This document shows, one piece after another, positions 22,405 to 35,124 of a stretch of 64,000 bases of DNA. The DNA comes from Stenogyne calaminthoides. Taxonomy: Eukaryota; Streptophyta; Magnoliopsida; Lamiales; Lamiaceae. The position numbers were made by a program, and so were the translations under genes. Numbering within the stretch: the first letter of the stretch is position 1; each line of letters opens with the position of its first letter. Where the stretch lies: the NCBI GenBank assembly GCA_037126765.1, contig JBBCBC010000012.1, forward strand, positions 8,990,001-9,054,000. The letters are read 5' to 3'. Under the pieces are notes generated by a model, which saw nothing but the letters and a program-made list of their open reading frames with translations, had not been told where the DNA came from and searched no databases.

Positions 22405-24059
22405 TGTTGGGATATTTTAGTTTTGATTAATTATGCCAAAACATTATCAACTTGTGTTATTTAAGATAATCTCACGATAACAAGTTGAGGGGAACGAGAG
22501 AACAAATTGAGGGGGAACTCACGAAATCGATTTAAGATGATCGAGATCGACGAGGCTCTGATTTGCAATTGATCGAGATCGGATGAGTAGGATGAGTTCC
22601 GAGTTAACCGATGAGCCGCAAAATCGAAGAGAAGAAAAGCTAAGCCGGTGATCGGAAGATCGATGACCGTAACGCACGATCGATGATCGGAAGAATGATT
22701 TAGCCGATATGGTGATCGGAAGAGCGCATAAGATGATCGAAAGAAAAACCACGGAAGATCGAAGAGAAGGTTGCGGTCGGAAGAGGAGCGGATGAGATCG
22801 ACGAGATCGACGGATCGAGATCGATATGAAGATTAGCAGATGATCAAAATCGCACGTGATTGATCGGATGTCTTCGTGATATACTAAACCTAATGTCTCG
22901 ACCGATGCTATCCCGAGATGTTGATCTCGAAGATATGTTGATCTGATCGGTCGAAATTTGATCGATCGAAAAGAAGAAATCGAGAGATAGCTTTGAGTCA
23001 AAGTAACTGAAGGTCGGGATGTCCGAATTCGAGAATCGAACTCGGTCGGTCCGAGTGTCAAGATATACTGATCGTATACAAAGTCCGGCCAAGAGAAGTT
23101 TGTTGAATCAAGAAACCTGAGACTCAGTATGTCACCGGACACTGAGGCTCAGATAGACCTGAAGGCTCAGACAGATCTGAAGGCTCAGTATGTCTCTGAA
23201 GACACTAAGACTCAGAGAATCCTGAATGATTCCAAGGCGAGGAATCTGAGGAATATAGCCGTTAAGATCAGCTGATGTGGACCAATGAGAGGAAGACAAT
23301 CAGCCTGGAAAAGCTGCAAGAAGCTACAGAATAGTATGGATTTGAATGTGACTCCATCCAACGGTAACATTCAAATCCACACTATAAATACAAGTTCTTC
23401 ATTCATTATCAAGTGTGGAAAAATGCGTGAAACATCCATCGAGCCAAATCATCTAGCCTTTCCACCATAGAACACAGAGCAAGAAATACACGCATATACC
23501 CGAAAGTGTTCTACCCTAGATCTAAGCATAAATGCCATATCCTAAGCTTAGAGAGATTTTCCCATCCTTAGCATTGAGGCTAAACAAATGTAAGGGAAAA
23601 TCTCAACCTAGTTGGAAACTAAACAATCTTATACCCAAACCCGAGAGTTGGTTAAGTTTGTAGGTGAGTGTGAACTCGGTAAACATCTAGCAATCCCGAA
23701 AGGGAGGGTAGGCAATCCCGTGAGGGTGATAAGTCCCGTTTGAGTGTGAACTCGGTAAACATCTGTTGGGTGTTGGACTAACACGTTAAACTAAGTCCAG
23801 TTGGTTAAGTAGGTGCCCCTGTTGATAGGGAAGAGTGGATGTAGGAGTTGGACTCCGAACCACTATAAAATTGTTGTGTTGTTTACTGTTTTATGTTCTT
23901 ATATTGTCATATGCATTCAATTATAAGCAAAACAACACACACATGAGCTTAAAACGCAAAAATCTGTAATCACTCTGCCCTCACCCCTGTTTTATATGCA
24001 TCGAACTAAAATGTTTTGCTTCCGCACGCGCAAAATGGGTTTTCTAATCGGGACCATCA
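22405..24059 (+). repeat. 5' LTR of the SIRE-like element
   Basis: 1,655 bp, with a TATA box TATAAATA at 23,383-23,390. The first 650 bp are crowded with GATCGA-type words. Open minus-strand frames here (22,519-23,142 and others) are rich in Ser, Arg and Asp and reflect this low-complexity sequence. Confidence 0.85.
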
Positions 24060-24197
24060 ATTGGTATCAGAGCAGGAGTTCAAAAGGTTCACTAATTTCA
24101 GAGTGACCACCTGAACTGATCTTTTTAAAAGAAAACCCGTTTCCTTAAAAATGCATATATTCTAATGTTCTGGCTTCATTATCAAAAAGGGGGAAAT

Positions 24198-26236
24198 TGT
24201 TGGGATATTTTAGTTTTGATTAATTATGCCAAAACATTATCAACTTGTGTTATTTAAGATAATCTACAGATAGCAAGTTGAGGGGAACGAGAGAACAAAT
24301 TGAGGGGAACTCACTTAAATCGACGAAGATGATCGAGATCGATTTTTTAGGTCGAGATCGAGATTTAGGATGATCGAGATCGATGAGTAGTAGGATGAGT
24401 TCCGAGTTAAGCGATGAAGATCGGATGACGGCAAAATCGAAGAGAGAAGAAAAGAAAAAGGTGATCGGAAAGGCACCGATCGGAAAGATCGATGATCGGA
24501 ATCGACGGACGAGATCGACGATCGATCGATCGATATGAAGATGCGGATGATCAAAATCGATTGATGGTGATGTGCTAAGAGCGATGCATAAGATGATCGA
24601 TGCTATCTCGAACCCGATCCGTCGGATCGGAAGAGAAGGTTGCGAAGAAATCGATAGAGGAAATCAAAGTAACTCAAGAGATGTTCGAATTCGAGAATCG
24701 ACGCGATCGAGATCGATATGAAAATTCCAGCAGATGATCAAAATCGACGACTCGTGATTGACACGATAGACTAAAGGCTCGAACCGATATGCTAAACCTA
24801 ATGTAATCTGAATGATTCCAAATGGAATCTTGAGAATATCCCCGATGTTGATCCGACCATATGAAGACAATCAACCGAAAACCGAAGCCGATCGTATGGA
24901 TTTGAATGTGACAAAGAAGAAATTCAAATCCAGCTCGAAATCAAAGTTCTTCATTCATTATCAAGGTGGAAAAATCGTCCGACATCCATCAAGAAATCAT
25001 CAAGCATTCCCACCATAACACCGAGAAAGTCAAGATGCCCAAAGAGTGTTCGAAAAAAGTCCGGCCAAGAGAAGTTTGTTGAATCAAGAAACCCGAGACT
25101 CAAGATGTCACCGGACACCGAGGCAAATGTAAGGGAAAATCTCACTCAGACAGAAATCCAAACCCCATGGTGAAGTGAAGATGTCTCTGTTAGACAATCC
25201 GACAGGGTGAGAAGTCCCGAATGATTCCAAACTCGCGAATCCCGAGGAATATAGTCCCGAGGTGAACCCGGAGGGTGAGATCACCGACGCTGGACCAATG
25301 AGAGGAAGACAATCCCATTTGAAAAGTGGATGTAAAGAAGTCTCCTTATTATAATAGTATGGATTTGAATGTGACTCTATCCAATAACGCATTAATTATT
25401 CAAATCCACACTATAAATACAAGTTCTTCATTCATTCATATCATCAAACTAAAATGGAAAAAATGGGTTTTCTAATCGGACATCCATTATTTCAAATCAT
25501 CAAATAGCATTCCCACCATTAGAACATTGCTTTGAAAGAAATACACGATATATTCAAAGAGTGTTCTAGAACCCAATCTAAGCAACTCAAATTTATGTAT
25601 CCTTGCTTAGAGAGATTTTCCCAACCTTAGCATTTAAATTTAAACAAATGTAAAGAAAAATCTCACCATATTTGTTGGAGGCAACACCAAATCCAAACCC
25701 CATGGTGAAGTAATATGTTAGTTGTTAGGCAATCCCGGGATTATTTAGGGTTTATAAATATCCCGGCTTGGATTGTGAACTGAATTAAAAGGCCCCCAAG
25801 TAGCCCAACATAATCCCGGTGGAGGGTGATAAAAATCCCGAGGCGTTGCCCTTTTTACCAAAAATAGGTGATAAGTCCAGTTGAATTTTGTTATGGAATG
25901 AGCTATGTATTCTTGGAATATCTATAAATTCAATCCCCACTGGAGGTTGATAAGTCCCATTTGAAGGAATTTCCTTGATTTTCTTGAAAAAGATAGTGGA
26001 TGTAGGAGCTTGAGTCTCCATACCACTATACATTGTTGTGTTGTTTACTTTTTTATGTTCTTATCTTGTCATAACGGATTATTTTAATTATAAGCATAAC
26101 AAAACACATGAGCTTAAAACGCAAAAAATCAGAATCACTCAAAATTTCGAGCACCCCTCGCTTTTATTTCATGCATCAAACTAAAATGTTTTTTGAAACG
26201 TCGACGCAAAAAATGGGTTTCTAATCGGGACCATCA
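24198..26236 (+). repeat. 3' LTR of the SIRE-like element, scrambled
   Basis: 2,039 bp. It has the right start and end but its interior is a patchwork. The TATA-box/leader stretch occurs twice (about 24,895-25,020 and 25,360-25,500). Near 25,780-26,010, phrases from the copia-1 LTR are interleaved with SIRE-LTR phrases. Confidence 0.7.
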
Positions 26237-26241
26237 CTAGT

Positions 26242-27885
26242 TATTTCTTTTTATCTTCGCCCCTTAAATAGGATTGCGTGTGGTTAGTAACTATTGCTTT
26301 GACTTATTACGGGTAGAGAATCAAGAGATTCAATACTTTATATCTTGGGCAATATTATTGGTCACATTATATGCTAAGATTTAATGTTGAATTATTATCG
26401 TGTGCAAGCTAGCTTTTGTTAGAATTAAATTTGTATTTAAAGGTTCATAAGTTTTATCATACCAAAATCTTGCAAGTGGAACTAGTTTCAACCCATGGAT
26501 AATAATGTTGAATCGTTTTACCAAGGATAAAAGATATTAATTAATGGAAAGTTATTTTTGAAGACAAGGCTTGAATTAATTAATGGGCTAGATAATCTTA
26601 AACATCGGAAATAATAATCTCAAATATCACCAAAAAATCCCATATTAACACTTGTTTGACTCGTAATATGGGTTAAGATGGATAGTGCAATATTAATTAT
26701 GTAGTGGGATTATTTAATATTTATGGACTTGAATAATATTGTGGCTCAATATTGATAATTCAAGATCCATCTTCTACTTAGGTAGCTATCCAATCTTAAT
26801 TCTCCTAAAGGCCCCCAAAGTTCTAGCCCAACATAAAGTCCAATAACTGAAAAAGGTGTTTAAAAATAAAATAAATTTTGTTGCCTGTTTTTCCTAAATT
26901 TCGAAAATAGTGAATAAAATGGGAGAAAGAATTTCTTTGAATTTTGTTATGGAATGAAGATATGTATTCTTGGAATACAAGATTATCTCATTAAATTCAA
27001 GAAATCTCCCACTTGGTTATTTTTTTGAATTGAAATTTGAAAATTTTGAATAATTAAGGGAAAGAAAGATTTTCTTGATTTTCTTGAAAAGATATTATGG
27101 AAGATATGTATTCTTGCAATACAGGTATATCTCATAAATTCAAGAAGATCCAAATCTTGGAATCTTGATCCTTATATTTTTCGAAATACACCATAACAAG
27201 AGGAGTTGAGATTTTTATGGAATATTTTAATTATGGAGAAAAAAAAAAAGAGATATATTCAAGATTTCTTGGAGATCAAGAAAAAGATTTTCTTCTGATC
27301 CTATTCAATGCAAAAATTTCGAAGACATTGCACCTCCTCAAGATAAATAGGGATGAATGTTTCATCCCCGATACATCGTGTTTAACACGAAAAAATTAGT
27401 TTTTAAAGGAAAAATATCGTTGGATGAGTTCTAAAATATCAAATATTTTGAAACGCGTGACATACCCCGATTGTGTATTTTCAAAAATGTCAATTGTGAG
27501 TGTACAATTCCATGTCTTTGGAAAAATTAGTAAATCCACAAAGGTGGTGCAACAAATTTTTATTTTCCCTTTTGTTAATTGTTCGCGAAGTTTCCTTCCA
27601 TCGGATTGACGAACAAGGACTAGGAATACTTGGGAAGGTGTTTTTAGAATCTTTTTGGTGTGTTTTAAACGACGAGACCATTGTCACTCCAAGAGGTTAG
27701 TTCACGTAAACCCGTAGTAATTCCGCATGTGTAGGTTTTATGTGAACTGTTTATATGCATGATTTGTTGTTGAATTATTATTTGAATTAATATAGGACTA
27801 ATTCATGCTAGTAATAATTGTTAGAATTAAATTTGTATTTAAATATTCATCCCTAATAGATCCGGACAATTAATTCCCAAAATTA
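26242..27885 (+). repeat. copia-1 LTR inside copia-2 gag, right part
   Basis: It continues the reference LTR from TATTTCTTTTTATCTTCGCC to ATTTAAATATTCATCCC. Foreign phrases are present: near 26,770 there are words of the copia-2 LTR (CTTCTACTTAGGTAGCTATC), and about 130 bp of unmatched DNA lies near 27,370-27,500. The normal end CCCCAACA reads CCCAAAA. Confidence 0.75.
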
Positions 27886-28229
27886 AACTTCCCAATAACT
27901 CATACACGACTCCATGTACAAAGGATAAATCATGTTTTAACCTCTATGTTATAATTTTGGTTGTTAAATCTTCTGTCTTCTACTAACAAGACCACTTGAA
28001 GGTTTCGCCCATCATCGCGGGCTCAACCGAACTTAATGACGTTAATTATACAAACTCTTGATTTTGAAGACAAGCTCAAGCTCCTATTGATTTAAATCTA
28101 GACACCCCATACTAGATTAGGTCACATTAGCAATAAATCAAGCAATTAATAAATTATGTAACAAGAAAATTTGACCAAATTTGAATCTCAAATATCACCA
28201 AAAAATTTTAGTTGCTTTTCGATACCACT
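27886..28229 (-). other. Leader of copia-2 with primer site
   Basis: Untranslated stretch between gag and the 5' LTR. The minus strand next to the LTR reads AGTGGTATCGAAAAGC, similar to the initiator-Met primer site TGGTATCAGAGC. Confidence 0.6.
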
Positions 28230-28829
28230 TGTTGGATATAGAGCAACACTATTGTTGATGATTTCAATTAGATGTAATTACTTTTTCTTAGAAAAAAAGA
28301 AGTTAAACTAAAATTTTAACAATATGGACAATGCAAAAATCAAGATTCTTAGGTCCGATAATGGGACCGTCGTCAAGACTCAAACACTCAATTTACAAGA
28401 CTCTAATGTTTGTGGAGCACTCAAACTCACTTTTGGAAAAGACACTCTTTGAGGGACACACACCTCACTTCACTCTATTCTTTCTCATTGGAGAGGTCAC
28501 TTCCTCACACTTACATATTCTACTTAGGTAGCTATCTAATATATATAGTGTACCTTAGAATATTCTAGGGGGGTTCTTCTCCAAAGTTCTACCTACCAAT
28601 GTCTTTAATGATTCTAGAAGAATCCATTAATTGTAATTTCAGTTTATCCCTTTAATAATTTTAGAATGATTTAGCCAATACTATACTATACATACTAAAT
28701 TATTCTAGTCACATTACTTTGCTTATTTGAGCAACTAGAATGATCCACAAATTATTGTATGTAGATGCACCTTGTGTCTTCTTGATCATTCTAGAAAACT
28801 CCCAAAGTTGGTGATGACATTTTTCAATA
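28230..28829 (-). repeat. 5' LTR of copia-2
   Basis: 600 bp on the plus strand from TGTTGGATATAG to TTTTTCAATA. It is about 77 bp longer than the left LTR because of inserted pieces, for example around 28,335-28,375. The right TSD CACCT follows at 28,830-28,834. Confidence 0.88.
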
Positions 28830-28834
28830 CACCT

Positions 28835-29413
28835 TCCTTCATTAGTCAATGAAATTTCCATCAGAATTTTGTAGGCTGATTTTGACGCCCACAAACTCGG
28901 GATGTCAAATCCATTATCCTCGGAATATAAAGACAGGATGGACTTGTTGTTCAAATCCATAATATTGTAAAGATCAATTTTCCTAATCACGAAATGTCCG
29001 AAATTTTACCATGCTTAATATATGAGGAGAGTGTTTCGTTACCGGTGCCACCTCTCTTCGGCGTTCTCCAATCGGACATTATCATCATTCTTTTTCTTTT
29101 TCTCCACTGTTCAATCTCATGAAAATTTTAGGTCGAGAACGTTTTAATTTAATTGTGTCTAAAAATATCTCATTTTAATAATAAAATTTTAGTAGGGATA
29201 TATTTTAAATGAAAATGATATTTTTGTCATTTTATAATTATTTATTTAATTTATTAGTAGGGCGATGCAGTGTGATTGCAGTCTGCACAGTGCAAACACA
29301 CTAGTGCAAAGTGCAAACATTTAAAAATAAAATTATACATTGGATCAACAATCCAATAGCAATGAAAGGGCATCTATCTAACGTCAGGAAGGGTGAAACC
29401 GTTCCTGACCGTA
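28835..29413. other. No recognised gene
   Basis: A 93-residue minus-strand frame (28,990-28,709) runs across the copia-2 boundary, so at most its part right of 28,834 could be a host or older element fragment. It contains IDLYNIMDLNNKSILSLYSE and resembles nothing I can name. The rest is AT-rich. Confidence 0.3.
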
Positions 29414-29418
29414 GAAGA

Positions 29419-31016
29419 TGTTAGTGTCCTAGAGACAATCTATTGTAAAGACATAATACTCGATGATATTCAGTTTGATTTAATATTATAGTTCACTTGA
29501 TATTAATGTATGATAATACACTTGTTTGAATATTATGTTTGATTGTTTGCATTTATTCATACAAGTGTTCCCTTGAGTCATTGCTGTCATTGAGGTTGTG
29601 AGAACTCAGATGACTTAAGCATGATTCTCAAATAGCCCCGATCAAGGATCATCGAGAATGAGATATTGATGATACAATGAAGATTGGTGTGCGATCTGCA
29701 TCATACCCTTAGAGAGTGTAGTAAGATCTCACTTACTACGAGATACTAGGTATCTCATGATGGATGCACAAATACCTTAGAGGGTATTGGTATACCCATC
29801 CGAGAAATTGTTTGATGTATTTACACTATATGTGTCTACGGGTGTCTCGGACAGCGGGAGCGATGCGATACTCCTTTGACTTGAGGTCAATACGCACGAC
29901 ATGTGTGGGATTATGAACTTTGACCATGACCAATGCTTGCACCCTAACCATGAGTAGATACGGCTTGGATTGGGTTCATCACGAAGTGCATGTGCGTGGT
30001 AGTTGAGCCAAGAATATGATTCATTCCTCAAAGTGGATTTACAGAGAATACTCATCTTCTCATCATAATTGGGTCAAAGTCATCGGCCGACGCACGTCAA
30101 CTTAGACTTTGTGTCTAAGTGTGACATACACGATCAATTAGTGATTGGAGATAACATGATTAAGTTATTTGAATAGACACTTCATCATGTTCAAGACTTA
30201 ATCGAGTATTCGCGAATGAAATGAGGAAATCGTAATAGCCCATGTTTCAGTTACAGGTAGTTGCACGTTTCTCGCAACGTACCTCATATATTGAGAATGC
30301 CTGATTTATTGTCTAGGGTTCAATTAAGACCGTTAGTTTGACTAATCGCTCGATATACGAGGGCCTATGGGTCACACAACAAGTAGTTTCTTTTTACGGA
30401 TTATAGTTGGTTAGTTAAATGTTAAATTGGATTTAATATTTAATTTATGGAGAAGTAATTAATAATAGAATAATTTGGAATTAATTATTATTAATATTTA
30501 ATAAATTGGATTTAATTAAATAAGAATTCCCAATAATTATATTTGGAATATAATTGTAGAATTTAATGTATATGGAAATAAATCGTAGAAATTTTCATAT
30601 AAGACATTTAAATCCGTAGAGATTTTATATGTGGGAAATAAATCTTAGAGATTTATTTAAATAAAGATTAGGGATTTTATTTCTCAATCAGGTTATCTTA
30701 AGATTTAAGCTAAGTCTTTCCTATATATATGAGCTCTTGGGAATTCATAATACGAAACTTCATATTTTTCTCCATAAAATTTAGAGTTTGATTTTTCCTA
30801 GCAAAATCAGTCTTGGGATTCAACGCCGGCAAATCCGTGCAAGTCCGTAATTGGAGATTACGTGGATACCGTAGTAGAGAAATCTGCAATAGAATCACTG
30901 TAAGATTTCTTGTTGTGATTATTGTAATCTGTATGCAATTAACTGTTCGTTGTTGGTGAACTTTAATTTCCGCTGCGCATGTGATTACGTGTTTTATGTG
31001 CCTCTAAATTCCAACA
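29419..31016 (+). mobile_element. Solo LTR of a third copia-type family
   Basis: 1,598 bp, starts TGTTAGTGTCCTAGAGACA and ends CCTCTAAATTCCAACA. Perfect 5-bp TSD GAAGA at 29,414-29,418 and 31,017-31,021. A TATA-like word lies at about 30,721 (CTATATATATGAGC). There is no internal region, so it is a product of LTR-LTR recombination. The start is typical of plant copia LTRs. Confidence 0.9.
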
Positions 31017-31021
31017 GAAGA

Positions 31022-31590
31022 TCCCTATTCAGATTAGGTTACAATGTAGGTAACAGAGAGTAACCTATGTTAGCCTATCAAGCGATTCAAGTGCAAATGT
31101 TTGATTCAGTTTCCTATTAAGTTGAATATAACATGAATTGGTTGCATATATTTAGTTTTTGGCTTGGGTGTTTGTATAATCTTAAATTATGATTCACCGG
31201 TGGTTTATAAGAGAAGTGCACGAGAAAAAAATATGTGGATACTTCTACAATAGGGTCATATTCTAGAGGGTTTGTTAATTTCTTACCCACCAATTAATTT
31301 TGTTGATATTTTTTTTTTGTGTGGCTTAATACCTGTAAATGTAATGCAATATGAACATGTTATGGGCGTAGATATTGGAAGGTGGCAATAGATGATGTTC
31401 TAAAAAAATCAAGTTCAGACTATAGTGGCGATGGATGAATTGTTATGAGAAAAAAATGCAAATTCAAAACTCTGTATTGGTATGAATTATGAATGATTTA
31501 ATCCATAATTTAACTATAATATAAATTTTTTTCCAATATTTATCTGAAATAGTTATTGGATTTTTCCCAATCTGATGTTCATGCCGATCC
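31022..31590. other. No recognised gene
   Basis: AT-rich. No frame or repeat of note. Confidence 0.4.
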
Positions 31591-31619
31591 AAAAATAAGC
31601 GAAACTTACTACAGATCAA

Positions 31620-32215
31620 ATCTACGTACTGCTATCAAGGAATTAAATAGCTTCAATTTGGTGAAGTTCATCTTAGACATATCAAGCATACACCGTTTTG
31701 GCTACTGTTTGAAGCAATTTATCAAAAAGTGAATGATGTTTTCTTAAGCAGGTTCCATAAATACGAAGGTGACTTAAAGCAAATCATACGGTGTTATGAT
31801 TTGAAATCTGAGAGTTTCGTTATTGGGGATGAACTTGTGCCATTGACGAAAAGGGATGTGGAGCTTATTTTTGGTGTAAGAAGTGGTTCAATTAAAATTC
31901 CATTGAGATCATCGGAATATAGTTTGACAGATTGGTCTGATCGGTGTTTCAGAAAAAGAACTAACAGAAACCAGAGCACTGTACAAACAACTAATATTGA
32001 GAAAGTTGAAAGAAATATTGAACAATGAAGATGAGGAAAGTATTAGAGATGTGGCAAGATTAACTCATTGTTATCTTATGTCCAATATATGATATCCCAA
32101 TCAAAACAGATTTATTGCATGACAACACACTCGTTTCTTGGAGAACCTTGATGAGATATGCAATTTTGATTGGTGCACATACATTGTAGATGTAACGAAA
32201 AAGTAATTGAATACT
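31620..32215 (+). pseudogene. Orphan ORF fragment, possible mobile-element protein
   Basis: The frame 31,729-32,028 (99 residues) reads SRFHKYEGDLKQIIRCYDL, SESFVIGDELVPLTKRDVEL and IFGVRSGSIKIPLRSS. Upstream, another frame gives FWLLFEAIYQKV just before it, so a frameshift separates them. The layout (a receptive helix region, then a L-T-x-x-D-V-E-L-I-F-G block) recalls proteins such as DUF1985/plant-mobile-domain types carried by plant transposons. That link is inference. Neighbouring DNA to 32,215 has only short broken frames. Confidence 0.35.
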
Positions 32216-32349
32216 ATAAAAAAAATAAAAATGGGAGGTTGTACAAGTATGATACTGGTAAGTATGTAATATATGTAAACATTACTATTTATTGATAATA
32301 AATATATTTTTATCAGTTTTTATTATTGATGCTTCATTATTTATTATGT

Positions 32350-33150
32350 TATATTTGTTGTTACCTAGATTTTACACTATGGCAACAAGCAATAAAGAAA
32401 GCAATGAACAAGAACAAAATTGTAAATAACATGTTCAAAGATATAACTCTTTAAGACTTTTTGTATTAATGATTTCGAACCCTTTGGTTCTTAGGGTTAA
32501 CCCCTATTTATAAGATTACAATCGTGGATCACAAATCCTAATGGGCCACGTAACAAACCCTAGATATCAAGATCTATTGAGATCTTCCAGATTTTTTGCA
32601 TAGTTATCCTCTTTGTATACTTATCATGGGATCTGGATCCCTTATCTGGATACGCTGGCCGACTTAAACTGTGGCCGCCTTTTTGGCCTGATTCAGCCCA
32701 CTCTCAACATGTCACCGAGCTGGATCGGGCGCCGCTTCTGTAATGGAGGATGTCGCCACCTCAAGTCGACCACTAGTGACCATGACAACTTGCATCTTCA
32801 TCATTGAAGGCTCCTTGCGTTGACCATTGCTGCCACGTCATGGTCGTCTGTCACGTTGTCGCTGGCCAACAACATGGGTACAACAATTGCCCCTTAGGTC
32901 GGTAGTCAAGTGATAGCGGCAACTAGCGACTTGCTTGCTTCACTGGTAACTTGCAACCGACAAAACTGTTCACAACACGTGCATGGCGTTTGCCCTACTG
33001 CCTTGGTCTCCTCAATCGACGCCTCGAAAATGCGCATTTACTGACGTAACGGGCGACTGACAATGATGACGCTTGCTGAATACGCATGACTTGCGCGATT
33101 GATGCAACGCTCCCGCTGTGCATTCTACGTGCCCACAAACTTCCAATTAA
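32350..33150 (-). repeat. Possible gypsy LTR remnant
   Basis: A minus-strand TATA box (TCTTATAAATAGGGG near 32,505-32,520) is followed leftwards by AT-rich sequence. To its right is a more GC-rich stretch ending ACAACAATTGCCCCTTAGG near 32,880. This resembles the composition of Tat-type LTRs such as the one at 15,386-18,257. No ends or TSD were found. Confidence 0.3.
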
Positions 33151-35124
33151 TTTCACCACGATCCCATTTTTCGAAATATTTGACCTAATGAGGGAGTAGT
33201 GTTTTGGTCTGAAATGTGTACTTGGAAAAGGAAGGGTAGTTTGTAGTTGGAAGTAAACTACTAAAAGCTTTTGTAGTTTATAGATATATATGGTAGTAGA
33301 ATGTAGTGGGTAGTAACTAGTAAGTTACCCTTATGTCAAAAAAACTAGTAAGTTACCCTATTATTTATTGTACTTGAAATTCTAGGTTCACCTATAAAGT
33401 TGCTGATATACCCTTATTTATTAAATAGGAAAACAATAATATTTAATCTCAATGCACATTAAATAGTGGTATTTTAAACAGTCTACACATTTAAAAAGGG
33501 ACAAAGTATAGTGTGGACAAGTTTTATACAAGGGATTCGTGAAATTTGACAAGGGCATGGTGTATATTACTAAAGGGTATTATTCGTAATAATTGAAGGA
33601 TGTGTCTTATTACTACAAAAAGGGTACACTCATGATACTAAATGGTATGATTTATATTACCAAAAAATATTAATTGTGACAATTGAATGCCACATCTATA
33701 AATATTAAACCAGTTTTGCGGTGATTGGTGAAATTTTTTACATGAGACGTACTCGTAATAAGAAGACTATAGAATTCATGACAAAATAAAAAGAAAGTGG
33801 AGACTATATTTGTGGAAAGAAGGGAGTAATATTTTAGCGGCATCAAATGAGTATCCAAAATACAGTAAATATAATACTTTAAAGTAGATTGAGATTAAAA
33901 AAAATAGATAATAAATGAGAATAACACAATATAATTTAATAATGATTTCAGATTATTATTCATACTTAGTAATAGATTGAGATAATTATTCAATACTTAA
34001 TAATATATCTGGATATAAGTAATTGATTATGACAATTTATAAATTATAATAGATTGAATGTATTTTTTATTAGTGTTAATGTTAGATTATTATTAATACT
34101 AAAATTTTTAAAATAGATTGAGATAATAAAATAATTTTATAATGAATAAGATTATGATTTAATAAGCACACATATATAAATATCAAGACTTAAAAATTAA
34201 TGTAATGATAATTAAGAACTCATGTTTATAATCGATTTATGCCATTACCTAAATTTAAATTGTGTGGTTCTCATTTTAATTTATAATTACATATTTATTA
34301 GGATTTTACATGTATATAATAATAATTAATTTATTACTATTAATTTAATATTTTTATAAAATTCTATTTAAATTTAATAACATTATAATATAAATTATAA
34401 TTGATGTATATAAAAAAAAATTCGACCAAATTGATGTATATAAAATAAAGTAATAATTTAATTACTCGGGTCGGTATGGTTCAATACAATTTTTTGCAAT
34501 GTAAATTGAATGAGTGTAAACCAGGTCTATATATGGAATTTATCATTGTTATAGACAAAAATTATTACTGTTATGCATAACGATTATCATAATTTTAAAA
34601 AAAAAAAAATTAATAATAATAACTTTTATGCATAAAGTGAGAGTTCTTGTGCATATTAATAATGTTTTTTGTGCATATTAGTGATTGTTTTTATGCATAA
34701 CAATAATATTGAAAGAATAGAGTTATCCGTAAACTTAGCTTCACCAAAAATTTTGTCAAAATGAATAAAATTAAATATTTGTTCAAAGAGAAGAATCGAT
34801 TCAGTTAAAGTAAAAGAGCAACCAATATTTTTGCTTCTGCTCTTTTTGGGTGAAATTTGGTAGGGATTCGATAATTTTTAAACTCTGTGTACAACCTTAA
34901 GTTAAGGTGATGTTTGTTTATACACTTTACAGTAAAATTTCAAAAAATTATATTATTATTTTTCTTATCTAATTGAATTTCTGGTTTTAATGATATTATG
35001 GTTATTAAAATGATAATCCAGTTATCAGTATTACTTATTTACAACGATATTATTAAAATGATAATTGAGTCATCAGTATTATTTGTTTACAAAGATATTA
35101 TTTATGTAACTATTCAAGTTAAAA
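33151..35124. other. AT-rich intergenic DNA
   Basis: Long AT-rich stretch without coding frames. A short direct repeat of ACTAGTAAGTTACCCT lies near 33,318-33,360. A weak inverted pair around TTATGCATAA lies near 34,570-34,700. Nothing else was recognised. Confidence 0.4.

Larger units (their letters stand above)
22405..26236 (+). mobile_element. SIRE-like LTR element with an almost empty interior
   Basis: Two LTRs (22,405-24,059 and 24,198-26,236) start TGTTGGGATATTTTAG and end CGGGACCATCA. Between them are only about 138 bp: a primer site TGGTATCAGAGC (24,062-24,073, initiator-Met tRNA type) and a polypurine tract AAAAAGGGGGAAA. CTAGT flanks both ends (22,400-22,404 and 26,237-26,241) and splits a copia-1 LTR. 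There is no coding sequence, so any movement would need proteins from a relative. The right LTR is scrambled. Confidence 0.85.
18944..28829 (-). mobile_element. Ty1/copia element copia-2, RT-less, with nested insertions
   Basis: The LTRs are 18,944-19,466 and 28,230-28,829. CACCT flanks both outer ends (18,939-18,943 and 28,830-28,834). On the minus strand from the right the order is 5' LTR, primer site (AGTGGTATCGAAAAGC next to 28,229), leader, gag, protease, integrase, polypurine tract (CAGGGGGAG at about 19,470) and 3' LTR. RT and RNase H are absent: the integrase tail runs directly into the polypurine tract. A copia-1 LTR holding a SIRE-like element sits in gag. Confidence 0.85.

Noticed and set aside
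22519..23142. 207-residue minus-strand ORF in the SIRE-like LTR
   Set aside because: Low-complexity Ser/Arg/Asp content from GATCGA repeats; no start context or domain.
29777..30055. 92-residue minus-strand ORF
   Set aside because: Lies wholly inside a solo LTR defined by a perfect TSD.
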